From Sphingomonadaceae bacterium (GTDB taxonomy: Bacteria > Pseudomonadota > Alphaproteobacteria > Sphingomonadales > Sphingomonadaceae): a stretch of DNA of 64,000 nucleotides. The translations under genes and the position numbers were made by a program. The notes beneath the pieces were generated by a model. That model searched no databases. It worked only from the letters and a program-made list of their open reading frames with translations, and was not told the origin of the DNA. Position 1 is the first letter of the stretch, and each line of letters opens with the position of its first letter. The stretch covers positions 1 through 64,000 of the forward strand of contig CANJQJ010000004.1 of assembly GCA_947476425.1 (NCBI GenBank), given 5' to 3'. Below, piece by piece: positions 1-8,316 of this stretch.

Positions 1-126
1 CACTTGATCGAAAACCTGTTCGCCAAAATCAAGGACTGGCGGCGCATTCACACCCGATATGATCGCTGCGCCCACACCTTCATGTCCGCCATCGCAATCG
101 CCGCTACCGTCATCTTCTGGTTGTGA
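1..126 (+). CDS. Transposase C-terminal fragment, IS5-like (partial at the window edge)
   Basis: The reading frame is open from base 1 to a TGA at 124-126 and encodes 41 residues. It contains the IS5-family C-terminal pattern of a conserved Phe, then KDWRRI, then TRYDR, followed by a hydrophobic end. It belongs to the DDE transposase family that moves the element by cut and paste. Only the tail is visible, so the catalytic residues and the completeness of the gene cannot be judged. Confidence 0.7.
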   Translation, partial: HLIENLFAKIKDWRRIHTRYDRCAHTFMSAIAIAATVIFWL

Positions 127-143
127 TCAATGAGTCCTGACCC
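1..143 (+). mobile_element. Right end of an IS5-like insertion sequence (left part outside the window)
   Basis: The element consists of the transposase 3' end plus a short tail. The 12 bases at 132-143 resemble an IS terminal repeat and fall right where a different gene begins on the opposite strand. The left end is not in the window, so the inverted repeat cannot be confirmed. The next bases are CTAG-like, which suits the short target duplications of IS5-group elements, but this is inference. Confidence 0.55.
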
Positions 144-2353
144 TAGATTTCCCCGCTTGCCCGGCGCTCGATGGAGACCGGGATGGCCCCCATCCGCGGC
201 TGACCGAAGATTGGATCATATGCCGCCTGCGCGTCCATCAGCCGCGAAGTGCAGCCGCCCTGGCCGATGGCATCATCGGGTTCATTCGGGTTGGTGCCGA
301 AGCAATGCGACATCGAGAGTACCCCGAGCCGAAGCCTCGGATCGCCTTCCGCCACTCCCTCAATGATCCCGTGGGCGGAGCGGATCCGCACGATGTCACC
401 CGTTGCGACACCGAAGCGGGCAAGATCCTGCGGATTCACGAAGGCCGGATTGTACCGGCGCTTGGCGGCCAGCTTCGGATTGTTGCGGCCGATCGAGTTC
501 ATCATCTCATTGGCGCGGCGGGGAATGAGCAGCAGCGGAAATTCCGCCGAGGGGTTGGCGGTATCGCCGCGCTTTTCGTGCACCACGGCCAGCTCGGCGA
601 TCATCGTCGGATCGGCCACCTGAAGCATCGCCGTGCAATCCTCGGCGCGCGGCAGGACAGTATGGTCCAACTCGTCAAAAAGCTTGCCGTGGATGTGCTG
701 GCGAACCTCTGCCAGCGGCACGCGCGATCCCGCGCACATCGCCTCGAACATCTCTTCGGTGGTCGGGCGACGATCGAGCGGCAACGGGAACGCGACGGGC
801 GCCTTGTCCCAATGCTGGCCGGTACCCGCGCCATTGCCGAAATAGGTGATCTGCTTGCCCAGCCGCTTGGCCAGTTCGTAAAAGAACTGCCAGCTTTCGA
901 TGGTGTCCGATCCCATCGGCGGATCGACGATCGCGGGTGAATACATGGCGTAAGGCAATTCGAATCCGCCCGTCCAGATGCCGTAATATTTCATCGATTC
1001 AGTGAATTGGGTGCAGCCGGGCGTTTCCATCGACATCCGGTCGGGGATCACATAGTCGGCCATGCGTGCGGTGTTGGACATTTCCACATCGATCGCGACC
1101 AGCAGATCGAGCGCTTCGAGCGCGCGGCCGGTGCGGTTCTGGTCGGGCAGGGACACCGCCGGGTTGCTACCCGAACAGATCAGGGCGCGAACACGCCCCT
1201 TGCCGGGGGTAAGAATCTCGTCAGGCAGCGTCCCCGTAGGGGCACCGACCACGGTCTTGGGCAGGCCGTTGATGCGACTGACCTCGCTATAGTCCCACGG
1301 CGTATAAGGAGCATATGGCTGTGCCCGGATTGCCACGTCGGGTAGCAGGACGTGCGGCTGGGAATGCTGTTCGCCACCCCGCACCCAGCGTCCGCATATC
1401 GTGTTGAGGCACAGGGCAAGATATTCCGCGAGCGTGCCGTGCAGCGGAAAATGCGCGCCCGTCGCCGTCACGACACAGCCGCTTTCCGCAGCCGCGAAGG
1501 TTCGTGCGGCTAGCACCAATTCCTTGGCCGAGATGTCTGCAACATCGGCGACATGGTCGGGCGTGAACGGCGCGACGGCGGCCTTCAGCACGTCCAGGCC
1601 CACCGCATTGTCCGCGACAAAGGCGTGATCATACAGCCCTTCGGTCAGGATCACGCGCAGCAGTCCGGCAAGGATCGTCGAATCCTGCCCGGGCCGCGGC
1701 CGGATATGCAGAAAGGCGTGGGCGGCGGATTCGGTTTCGCGCGGATCGATCACGATCAGCTTCATGCCGTCCTTGACCGCCTGCTTAACCGTCTGGCCGG
1801 GGTTGACCGACATGCCCTGCTTGGAAATGACCGGATTGGTGCCGACCATGATCCAGCTCTGGGCCGTGGCAAAGGGCTGCGGCCCGGCCATCCATCGTCC
1901 ATGCAGCGCCTGGGCGATTACCTTGCCCGCCTGATCGATGGTCTGGACCGAAAAAAAGCGCCAGGGAAAGGTGCCCAGCGCCATGATGAACATCGCGCCG
2001 ATTACCGGATTGATGGGATTGCTGAGGTTGCCATTGCCGGGATAAACCGCGATGGACTCGACGCCATGTTCGTCGCTGATTGCCCGAAGCCGCGCCGCGA
2101 TCTCGTCCAGCGCCTGCTCCATCGGGATCGAGACGTAGCTACCGTCCGGCATCCGTTTTTGCGGATGCAGGATGCGGCTTTCGGCATAGTGTCCTTCCGG
2201 CATGGCACGGCCCTTGGGGCACGTATAGCCTCCATAGATCGGCGACTGCCGATCACCGATCACCTTCGTGGCCCTGCCATTCTCGACAGTCACCTCGATA
2301 GGGCAGCAGGCCCAGCAGACCTTGCAGATCCCGATCCGGGTCTCGCTCACCAT
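143..2353 (-). CDS. Molybdopterin-dependent oxidoreductase, DMSO-reductase superfamily (first copy)
   Basis: This is a large single-subunit enzyme of about 736 residues that would bind a bis-pyranopterin Mo or W cofactor and one [4Fe-4S] cluster. Cluster ligands are visible near the N-terminus as C10, C13, C17 and C45 (C-x2-C-x3-C-x27-C), followed by PKG. The ATG at 2353 was chosen over an upstream in-frame ATG because it has a good GGGAGAGAT Shine-Dalgarno stretch and gives the family's usual N-terminus. There is no twin-arginine signal and no neighbouring iron-sulfur or membrane subunit, so it is probably cytoplasmic. Aligned by eye, the usual Mo-ligand position (Cys, SeCys or Ser in formate dehydrogenase and DMSO reductase) falls in a TIDQ-x2-K-V-I stretch without such a residue. 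The substrate is unknown. A paralogue lies at 38134-40290. The stop codon touches the IS end. Confidence 0.88.
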   Translation of the reverse strand: MVSETRIGICKVCWACCPIEVTVENGRATKVIGDRQSPIYGGYTCPKGRAMPEGHYAESRILHPQKRMPDGSYVSIPMEQALDEIAARLRAISDEHGVESIAVYPGNGNLSNPINPVIGAMFIMALGTFPWRFFSVQTIDQAGKVIAQALHGRWMAGPQPFATAQSWIMVGTNPVISKQGMSVNPGQTVKQAVKDGMKLIVIDPRETESAAHAFLHIRPRPGQDSTILAGLLRVILTEGLYDHAFVADNAVGLDVLKAAVAPFTPDHVADVADISAKELVLAARTFAAAESGCVVTATGAHFPLHGTLAEYLALCLNTICGRWVRGGEQHSQPHVLLPDVAIRAQPYAPYTPWDYSEVSRINGLPKTVVGAPTGTLPDEILTPGKGRVRALICSGSNPAVSLPDQNRTGRALEALDLLVAIDVEMSNTARMADYVIPDRMSMETPGCTQFTESMKYYGIWTGGFELPYAMYSPAIVDPPMGSDTIESWQFFYELAKRLGKQITYFGNGAGTGQHWDKAPVAFPLPLDRRPTTEEMFEAMCAGSRVPLAEVRQHIHGKLFDELDHTVLPRAEDCTAMLQVADPTMIAELAVVHEKRGDTANPSAEFPLLLIPRRANEMMNSIGRNNPKLAAKRRYNPAFVNPQDLARFGVATGDIVRIRSAHGIIEGVAEGDPRLRLGVLSMSHCFGTNPNEPDDAIGQGGCTSRLMDAQAAYDPIFGQPRMGAIPVSIERRASGEI

Positions 2354-2426
2354 ATCTCTCCCGATCTTATAAACCCGACGACCATGCGCATTATCACAGG
2401 GTCGGCTCAATCTTGACGAGGACCAG

Positions 2427-2579
2427 ATGATCCTTGTTGTTGCCGGCAATGAACAGGCGCTTGCGCAGCATTATGACGATAAAGGAACTTCACCGGGGCG
2501 GCAAGCAACGCAGCGATGGGAGGAGCTTGTTCGGCACGGCCCTTACACGGACGCTGCTCGCTTCAATCGCGGATCATGA
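2427..2579 (+). CDS. Possible 50-residue small protein, unrecognised
   Basis: A short open frame starts with ATG after a GACGAGGACCAG stretch and ends at TGA. It encodes a polar peptide with no signal peptide or membrane segment. It lies in the roughly 300-bp gap between the divergent molybdopterin enzyme and the tRNA and faces away from the former. I recognise no family, and codon use is not strongly biased, so it may be chance. The rest of this gap contains only the palindrome at 2611-2629. Confidence 0.2.
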   Translation: MILVVAGNEQALAQHYDDKGTSPGRQATQRWEELVRHGPYTDAARFNRGS

Positions 2580-2610
2580 ATCGGCAAAAATACCGCTAAG
2601 AGGGGGAGAA

Positions 2611-2629
2611 TTTTCGGCACTGCCGAAAA
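2611..2629. repeat. Perfect palindrome, hairpin TTTTCGGC-ACT-GCCGAAAA
   Basis: Eight-base arms flank a three-base loop just downstream of the tRNA-Leu on the minus strand. The T-rich arm comes first and the A-rich arm second on both strands, so it is not a canonical intrinsic terminator. It may be a transcript-end hairpin or an operator. Confidence 0.4.
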
Positions 2630-2660
2630 CTCTCGATACCCCGCTCTTGCTTGGACTCTG

Positions 2661-2747
2661 TGGTGCGGTCGAGAAGACTCGAACTTCCACGGCCTTACGG
2701 CCACAACGACCTCAACGTTGCGCGTCTACCAGTTCCGCCACGACCGC
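2661..2747 (-). tRNA. tRNA-Leu, anticodon GAG
   Basis: The minus strand folds into a complete type II tRNA of 87 nt. The acceptor stem is GCGGTCG paired with CGACCGC. The anticodon stem CAACG/CGTTG encloses the loop TTGAGGT, which gives anticodon GAG. A long variable arm is formed by TGGCCGTAAGGCCGT, the T arm has the TTCGAGT loop, and the 3' CCA is encoded. The long variable arm and the anticodon identify leucine, reading CTC and CTT codons. It stands alone with no other RNA gene nearby. Confidence 0.95.
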
Positions 2748-2846
2748 ACACCGAGTAGGGCCCCGGGTGACCGGGGCGCTGGTAGGGGCGTGCCTCTAGC
2801 AAAGCAATTCGCGCTCCGCAATGGCCCGCATCGCATCATTTGCGGA

Positions 2847-3950
2847 TCAGTAGAGAAACATCGGCTTGCCCATCACGCGCGCAAGCTTGGCTCGGTAATT
2901 GCGGCTGTCGTAAAGCCCGTCGGCATCGACCTTTTTGGTCCCGCCGAGCAAGGTATCCGCAGGCACATGGCTGTAATTGCCATCGGTGAGAGTCACCATG
3001 CGCCCGGTTTCGCCAGCCTGGATCAGCTGGACGGCAAGCCCGCCGAATGCGAAGCCGACCATCCGGTCGAGCGCATCGGGTTCGCCAGCGCGCATCAGAT
3101 AGGCGAGCTCCTGGACGACAGTGCCGATTCGCGCACGTTCCTCGATGGCCTGGGCGAGGCGGTGGCCGACGCTGATCGAATCGCGTTGCGTCGCTGATTT
3201 GGAGATCTCGCCTTCGGCCTGGGGTGCCGCATTCGAAAGTGTCGCGCCCTCGGAGATCACGCACATCGCATAATTGCCCGGGCGCGACTTGCGATCGGCG
3301 GCGAGCAGCGGCAGCAGCCGGTCGAGATCGGCGGGAACTTCGGCGATCACGGTTCGATCGACCTGCGCGAGGAAGCCAGCGAGCAGCGCGGTTTCTCCGC
3401 TGCGCCGTCCGAACAGCTCGACCACGGCGATACGTTCATGGCTTTCGGTGGTGGTGCGCAAGGCATTGATGGCCTCGACCGAGCGGCTGACCGCAGTCGA
3501 GAAGCCGATGCAGTAATCCGTGCCGTAGACGTCGTTGTCCATCGTCTTGGGCACCGAGATCACCGGGAAGCCCTTCGAAGCGAGATGCGCGGAGAAACGC
3601 AGCGTACCATCGCCGCCGAGCGTTATCATCGCATCGATGCCGAGCGTGGAGAGGACATTGAGGACATGATCGGTGCGATCGCCGCCCTTGGCAGTACGGG
3701 GATCGCAGCGCGAGGTATGGAGGATCGTGCCGCCCATCCGGTCGATCCCGCGCACGGCCTCGCGATCGAGCTTGTAGCTATATGCGGCAATGCTCGCGGG
3801 ATCGTCGGGATCGATCCTCAGCAACCCGTCCCAGCCGCGGCGAAATCCGACGACCTGCCAGCCAAGATCGATCGCGCTGAGCGTGACCGAACGGATGCAG
3901 GGATTGAGCCCCGGGACGTCGCCCCCACCGGTAAGGATTCCGATCCGCAT
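2847..3950 (-). CDS. 6-phosphofructokinase (ATP or mixed phosphoryl donor), PFK-A superfamily
   Basis: The product phosphorylates fructose 6-phosphate to the 1,6-bisphosphate in glycolysis. It is 367 residues long. Visible motifs are the GGGD N-terminal loop (residues 8-11), GGDGT (112-116), PKTMDND (134-140) with the catalytic Asp region, and a GRRSG stretch near 181-185. The residue matching Gly104 of E. coli PfkA is Gly, which favours ATP, while that matching Gly124 is Lys, as in PPi-dependent and long-clade enzymes. The donor is therefore uncertain. The start at 3950 follows an AAAAGGAG site; upstream in-frame ATGs lack one. It is divergent from the MATE gene across 38 bp. A PFK is notable because many sphingomonads rely on the Entner-Doudoroff route. 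Confidence 0.85.
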   Translation of the reverse strand: MRIGILTGGGDVPGLNPCIRSVTLSAIDLGWQVVGFRRGWDGLLRIDPDDPASIAAYSYKLDREAVRGIDRMGGTILHTSRCDPRTAKGGDRTDHVLNVLSTLGIDAMITLGGDGTLRFSAHLASKGFPVISVPKTMDNDVYGTDYCIGFSTAVSRSVEAINALRTTTESHERIAVVELFGRRSGETALLAGFLAQVDRTVIAEVPADLDRLLPLLAADRKSRPGNYAMCVISEGATLSNAAPQAEGEISKSATQRDSISVGHRLAQAIEERARIGTVVQELAYLMRAGEPDALDRMVGFAFGGLAVQLIQAGETGRMVTLTDGNYSHVPADTLLGGTKKVDADGLYDSRNYRAKLARVMGKPMFLY

Positions 3951-3988
3951 TCGTGCTCCTTTTCGCAGTAGCAGCATTGGTCTAACGC

Positions 3989-5368
3989 ATGGCGGCAATG
4001 AACGACAAGCTTTCCCGCCACGCGACCGAAATGAGACGCTTGCTGGCACTTGCCTGGCCGGTGATGATGACCAGCCTCAACTGGACGCTGATGCACCTGA
4101 TCGACGTCGCGATCGTCGGCCATGCCGGACCGGGCCAACTCGGCGCGCTCGCGGCGGGACGCGCTCTGACCTTCGTCACGATCGTCGTCGGCATCGCATC
4201 CCTGTCGGGGATCATCGTGTTCACGTCGCGCTTCGACGGCGCCGGCGAACGTCATCGCTGCGGCGACATCCTGCGGCAGGGGCTGATCTGCTCGCTCGCG
4301 CTTGGCGTCGCGACGGCGCTGCTGATGCGCGGCTGGGCCTCCGAGGTCACCCACGCGATCGGCATCGCACCCGATTTCGCGGATCGCGGCGCTGACGTGG
4401 TGCGCGTAATGGCGCTCGCCTTCCCGGCGCAGTTGATCGGCACCGCGATCGCCTATTTCCTCGAAGGCGCCAGCCGGCCGGGCCGCGCGATGATCGTCAA
4501 TCTCGTCATGCTGCCGCTGAATGCGCTGCTCGCCTGGGCGTGGGTGGGTGGTCATCTCGGCCTTCCTGCGATGGGTGCGGTCGGCGCGGTGAGCGCGACG
4601 GCGGTGGTTTCCGGCCTCGGCATGGCGATGATGGGCATCGCGGTGTGGACGCTGCCCGATGCATCAGCGCTCGGCGTTCGCGAGCTTGGCCTGCGCACCT
4701 GGCTTCGCGCCGCGAAGGCCGCACCCTCGCTGCTCCGCTTCGGCATCATTCCCGGCATCGCCTCCGGGCTCGAAATGGCCGGCTTTTCGATCCTCATAGC
4801 GCTTTCGACGCGGCTGGGCAGCACCGCCACGGACGCCTTCCAGGCGGTGTTTTCGCTCCATAATTTCGGATTCGCCTTCGCGATCGGCATGGCCTCGGCG
4901 GCTGGTGTCCGGGCTGGCAATGCGGTTGGCGAGGATGATCCGGGAGCGGCGCGAACGCGAACGCTGCTCGCGGCCGGGGTCGCGGCGCTCGGCATGGGCG
5001 TGATCGTCGCCACCTACCTGCTGTTCGGGCGGCCGCTTGCGATGATATTTTCGAACCAGCCCGAAGTGCGCACGCTCACAGTAGCCTTGTTGGCGGTGTT
5101 CGCACCCTTCACGCTGTTCGACGGTATCCAGCTGGTCTTCGTCTACGCCTTGCGCTCGCTCGGCGACCAGGTGGTTTCCGGTATCAACGGAATCATCGCC
5201 TTCTTCCTGGTAACCGGCGGGATGAGCTGGTGGCTCGTCGTCCACGAGCATCGCGGCCCGTTCGCGCTGGTCGCCGCCGCTGCCGCCGGCATGGTGATGG
5301 CGGCGTTGCTGCAGGGCGGACGCTTCATCTGGATCAGTCGGGGGTTGCGTCCGCAAAGCTCAGGTTGA
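3989..5368 (+). CDS. MATE family multidrug/toxin efflux transporter
   Basis: This is an inner-membrane antiporter of the MATE (NorM/DinF-like) family, which exports cationic compounds using Na+ or H+. The 459-residue protein has about twelve hydrophobic segments in two halves. An N-terminal LAWPVMMTSL region is followed by a DVAIVGHAG segment, both typical of the family. A second in-frame ATG at 3998 is a possible alternative start, and neither has a strong ribosome-binding site. The 3' end overlaps the convergent zinc-ribbon gene by about 35 bp. The substrate cannot be told from sequence. Confidence 0.88.
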   Translation: MAAMNDKLSRHATEMRRLLALAWPVMMTSLNWTLMHLIDVAIVGHAGPGQLGALAAGRALTFVTIVVGIASLSGIIVFTSRFDGAGERHRCGDILRQGLICSLALGVATALLMRGWASEVTHAIGIAPDFADRGADVVRVMALAFPAQLIGTAIAYFLEGASRPGRAMIVNLVMLPLNALLAWAWVGGHLGLPAMGAVGAVSATAVVSGLGMAMMGIAVWTLPDASALGVRELGLRTWLRAAKAAPSLLRFGIIPGIASGLEMAGFSILIALSTRLGSTATDAFQAVFSLHNFGFAFAIGMASAAGVRAGNAVGEDDPGAARTRTLLAAGVAALGMGVIVATYLLFGRPLAMIFSNQPEVRTLTVALLAVFAPFTLFDGIQLVFVYALRSLGDQVVSGINGIIAFFLVTGGMSWWLVVHEHRGPFALVAAAAAGMVMAALLQGGRFIWISRGLRPQSSG

Positions 5369-6035
5369 GCGCTCGCGAACCGCGCGGAACATCAACCGCC
5401 GCGCTGTCGAAATCGGCCGAGGCGCCAGGCGCGAGCTGCTTGACCGGACGCGTGATCGTCCAGCCATAGACGCTTCGGCCTTGCGCATCGCGAAGCTCGG
5501 CACGGATATCGGGCACCTTCTGGATCTCGCCCGTTGGATTGAGGATCCGCCCGGTCACCGCCAGCAGCTCGTTGCCGCTCGCCATCGTGCGACGCTCGGG
5601 CTTGCGCGTGACCTGGATCGTCAAGGGAACGTTGGATGCACCAAATCCGAACCTGCCGGCAATTCCGCCGGGTCCGAACGCGATCAGTCCCCCGAGCGCG
5701 ACCATCGCCAGCACCGCAAAACCCGCCGCAGCGTAAGTAAGGATCTTCAATCGGTTACGGCGAGGACGAAAGGGCGGTTCATGCGCGAAAGGGTCGTGCG
5801 GTGCCTGCAGCGAATCATCCGTGAAGCTGCGCACTACCTCGGACTGGACAGGCATTGGTGGCGGTGCAGGCGGTGGCGGCGGCGCGACGAAACCGCCGCT
5901 AAGTGGCAGCGTGGCGGTGGCTTCCTCGAACCAGCTATGCCGGCACGATGCGCAGCGAACCTGACGACCAGTAACGCCAATGGCGCTGTCGGGAACCAGA
6001 TATCGCGTGTTGCAGGCGGGGCAGGAAATTATCAT
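5334..6035 (-). CDS. MJ0042-type zinc-ribbon / DUF3426 membrane protein
   Basis: The N-terminus has a zinc ribbon with C5, C8, C28 and C31 (CPAC and CASC knuckles). A proline-rich linker follows, then one transmembrane helix around residues 105-130, then a C-terminal DUF3426-like beta domain, which would be periplasmic. The start at 6035 gives the standard MIISCPAC beginning; upstream in-frame codons add only a non-conserved tail. The gene is divergent from ftsEX across about 140 bp, an association that suggests an envelope or division-linked role, but the function is unknown. Confidence 0.85.
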   Translation of the reverse strand: MIISCPACNTRYLVPDSAIGVTGRQVRCASCRHSWFEEATATLPLSGGFVAPPPPPAPPPMPVQSEVVRSFTDDSLQAPHDPFAHEPPFRPRRNRLKILTYAAAGFAVLAMVALGGLIAFGPGGIAGRFGFGASNVPLTIQVTRKPERRTMASGNELLAVTGRILNPTGEIQKVPDIRAELRDAQGRSVYGWTITRPVKQLAPGASADFDSAAVDVPRGSRALNLSFADATPD

Positions 6036-6178
6036 CGGTTTTGTTGTCCAGCAGGCTTTCATCGACTCTAACCATGCTAGGCGGGATGCTGCAAGCTCTG
6101 CCCGACTTTACGGGGATGACTTCGCTGTGCCATGGCATCCCAAGGGGGCCACAAATCGAAAGGACGGGACGAGGCGCG

Positions 6179-6895
6179 ATGGGCGGCATCGTGCAATTTG
6201 AAAATGTTGGTCTGCGCTATGGAACGGGCGCGGAGACGCTTTCCGATGTCAGCTTCGACCTGGCGATGGGATCCTTCACCTTCCTCACTGGTCCGTCGGG
6301 TGCGGGCAAGACCTCGCTGCTTCGCCTGCTCTACCTCGCCCAGCGCCCGAGCCGCGGTCTGATCCGGCTTTTCGGCGAGGATATCGTGACCTTGCCGCGC
6401 GCCCGCATGCCAGCCTATCGCCGAAGAATTGGCGTCGTATTCCAGGATTTCCGGCTGATCCCCTATCTCTCCGCTTATGACAATGTCGCGCTGCCGCTGC
6501 GCGTTGCCGGCGTCGAGGAACGCGATCTCGATACACCGGTCCGCGAAATGCTCGACTGGGTGGGCCTGACCGGCCGCTCCAATGCGCGGCCGGCGACGCT
6601 CTCCGGCGGCGAGCAGCAGCGTGTCGCCATCGCCCGCGCGGTGATCGCGCGGCCTGAAATCCTCGTTGCCGACGAGCCGACCGGCAATGTCGATCCCGAG
6701 ATGGCGAAGCGGCTGCTCTATCTGTTCGAGGCGCTCAACAAGCTCGGCACCACTGTCGTGGTCGCGACCCACGACGTCCATCTGCTTGCTGGCGTGCCAG
6801 CCGCAATGCAGATGCGGCTTGAACGCGGCCGAGTCACCAATCCCGTCGAGAGCGGCCGCTACCCTTCATCCGGCCCGCACGGACTTGCAACATGA
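6179..6895 (+). CDS. ftsE: Cell division ATP-binding protein FtsE
   Basis: This is the ATPase of the FtsEX complex, which couples ATP hydrolysis at the division site to activation of peptidoglycan hydrolases. The 238-residue ABC protein shows Walker A GPSGAGKT (38-45), the Q-loop Gln89, the signature LSGGEQQR (141-148) and Walker B with ADEPTGN (164-170). The ATG at 6179 begins the conserved domain; upstream in-frame ATGs would add about 46 unrelated residues. It overlaps ftsX by ATGA, so the two are translationally coupled. Confidence 0.95.
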   Translation: MGGIVQFENVGLRYGTGAETLSDVSFDLAMGSFTFLTGPSGAGKTSLLRLLYLAQRPSRGLIRLFGEDIVTLPRARMPAYRRRIGVVFQDFRLIPYLSAYDNVALPLRVAGVEERDLDTPVREMLDWVGLTGRSNARPATLSGGEQQRVAIARAVIARPEILVADEPTGNVDPEMAKRLLYLFEALNKLGTTVVVATHDVHLLAGVPAAMQMRLERGRVTNPVESGRYPSSGPHGLAT

Positions 6896-7785
6896 TGGCA
6901 TGGCACCACGCCACCGCCGGCGAACGGCGCCTGCTGCCCGAAGCGAGGCTGGGTGGACCGATGCCATGGGTGATCGCGATCATGCTGTTCCTGACAGTGT
7001 TGGCCGCCGCCGCGGGGCTCGGCCTGCGCCAGGCGGCGACGCACTTGCGCAGTGGGCTGGCCGACCAGATCACGATCCAGATCGTCGAGGGCGATCATGT
7101 CGAACGCGAGCGCCAGGCGACGGCGGCGATGCATGAGCTCGATCGGCTCGCTGGCATCGGCAAGCATCGGCGCGTCGACTCCAGCGAACTCGAGGCGTTG
7201 CTCGCGCCCTGGCTTGGCGATTCCTTCACGCGCGGCGAAATACCAATACCGGCGATGATCGATGTCACACTGGCGCCTGGCGGCGCTGACCGGATCGACG
7301 CGATCGGCGAAGCATTGAAATCGGTCGCCCCAGCCGTCCGGATTTCGAGCCATGCCCAATGGCTGAAGCCGATCGAGGCGTTGATCGGGACCCTTCTCTG
7401 GCTTGCGCTCGCGCTGGTGCTGCTCATGGCCGCCGCCACGGCATTCACCGTCGTGCTCGCTGCGCGGGCGGCACTCGATACGCACCGCGAAACGATCGAC
7501 GTGATGCATCTTCTCGGCGCGACCGACGGCCAGATCGCGCGGCTGTTCCAGCGCCGGATCGCAACCGATGCGATGATCGGCGGCCTTATCGGCTTCAGCG
7601 GGGCGGTCGTCGTGGTGCTGATCCTGAGCCAGCGCATCGAGAGCGTCGGCTCCGAACTGTTCGGCGCGATATCCCTTACCACTGCGGCATGGATCGGCCT
7701 GCTGGCCCTTCCCCTTGCCGGCACGATCCTGGCCATGGCCACCGCGCGACTCACCATCCTCGGCACGCTGGAGCGCATATTATGA
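6892..7785 (+). CDS. ftsX: Cell division protein FtsX (permease-like)
   Basis: This is the membrane partner of FtsE. The 297-residue protein has an N-terminal cytoplasmic tail, a first transmembrane helix near residues 25-45, a periplasmic domain to about residue 160, then three further helices, the usual four-helix FtsX arrangement. A cytoplasmic loop after the second helix (ETIDVMHLLGAT) matches the conserved FtsX region that contacts FtsE. It is joined by ATGA overlaps to ftsE before it and the YdcF gene after it. Confidence 0.93.
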   Translation: MMAWHHATAGERRLLPEARLGGPMPWVIAIMLFLTVLAAAAGLGLRQAATHLRSGLADQITIQIVEGDHVERERQATAAMHELDRLAGIGKHRRVDSSELEALLAPWLGDSFTRGEIPIPAMIDVTLAPGGADRIDAIGEALKSVAPAVRISSHAQWLKPIEALIGTLLWLALALVLLMAAATAFTVVLAARAALDTHRETIDVMHLLGATDGQIARLFQRRIATDAMIGGLIGFSGAVVVVLILSQRIESVGSELFGAISLTTAAWIGLLALPLAGTILAMATARLTILGTLERIL

Positions 7786-8312
7786 TACTGAGGCTGACCG
7801 CGATTCCGCTTCTGCTCTGGGCGCTGGGCTTCGCGTTGTTCGCGGTGCTGCTACCGGTTCCCGCCGACGATCGCCAGACCGACGCGATCGTCGTTCTGAC
7901 GGGGGGTGCGGGGCGAATCCATCGCGGGCTCAGCCTGCTTGAAGCGGGCAAGGCGAAGCGAATGCTCGTTTCGGGCGTCGATCGGCGCGTGAAGCCACAC
8001 GAACTCGCCGACGAATATGATGCACCGCGCCGGCTGTTCGATCGCAAGATCGACCTCGGCCATGAATCGGTCGATACCCGCTCCAATGCGATCGAAGCGG
8101 CGAACTGGGTGAAGCACCACGATTATCACAGCGTCCGGCTGGTAACGACCGACTGGCACATGGCGCGGGCGCGTTTCGAGCTCGCGCACGTGCTCGATGC
8201 CGACATCCTACTCGTCGCCGATGCGGTGCCGAGCCAGCCGGGGCTGGTGCTCCTGCTCAAGGAATATAACAAATATCTGCTGCGCCGTGGCGCAGCGCTG
8301 TTCGGGATCTGA
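7782..8312 (+). CDS. YdcF family (DUF218) envelope protein
   Basis: The 176-residue protein starts with one hydrophobic helix that serves as signal anchor, followed by a DUF218 domain with the AIVVLTGG and VTTDWHMARA motifs. ElyC/SanA relatives affect envelope polymer and peptidoglycan precursor metabolism. Its overlap with ftsX and its position before plsC put it in an envelope operon. The exact substrate is unknown. Confidence 0.85.
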   Translation: MILRLTAIPLLLWALGFALFAVLLPVPADDRQTDAIVVLTGGAGRIHRGLSLLEAGKAKRMLVSGVDRRVKPHELADEYDAPRRLFDRKIDLGHESVDTRSNAIEAANWVKHHDYHSVRLVTTDWHMARARFELAHVLDADILLVADAVPSQPGLVLLLKEYNKYLLRRGAALFGI

Positions 8313-8316
8313 TCAC

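Noticed and set aside
2434-2799. A 121-codon plus-strand open frame across the tRNA-Leu
   Set aside because: It reads through the complement of an intact tRNA gene and has no protein-family signal.
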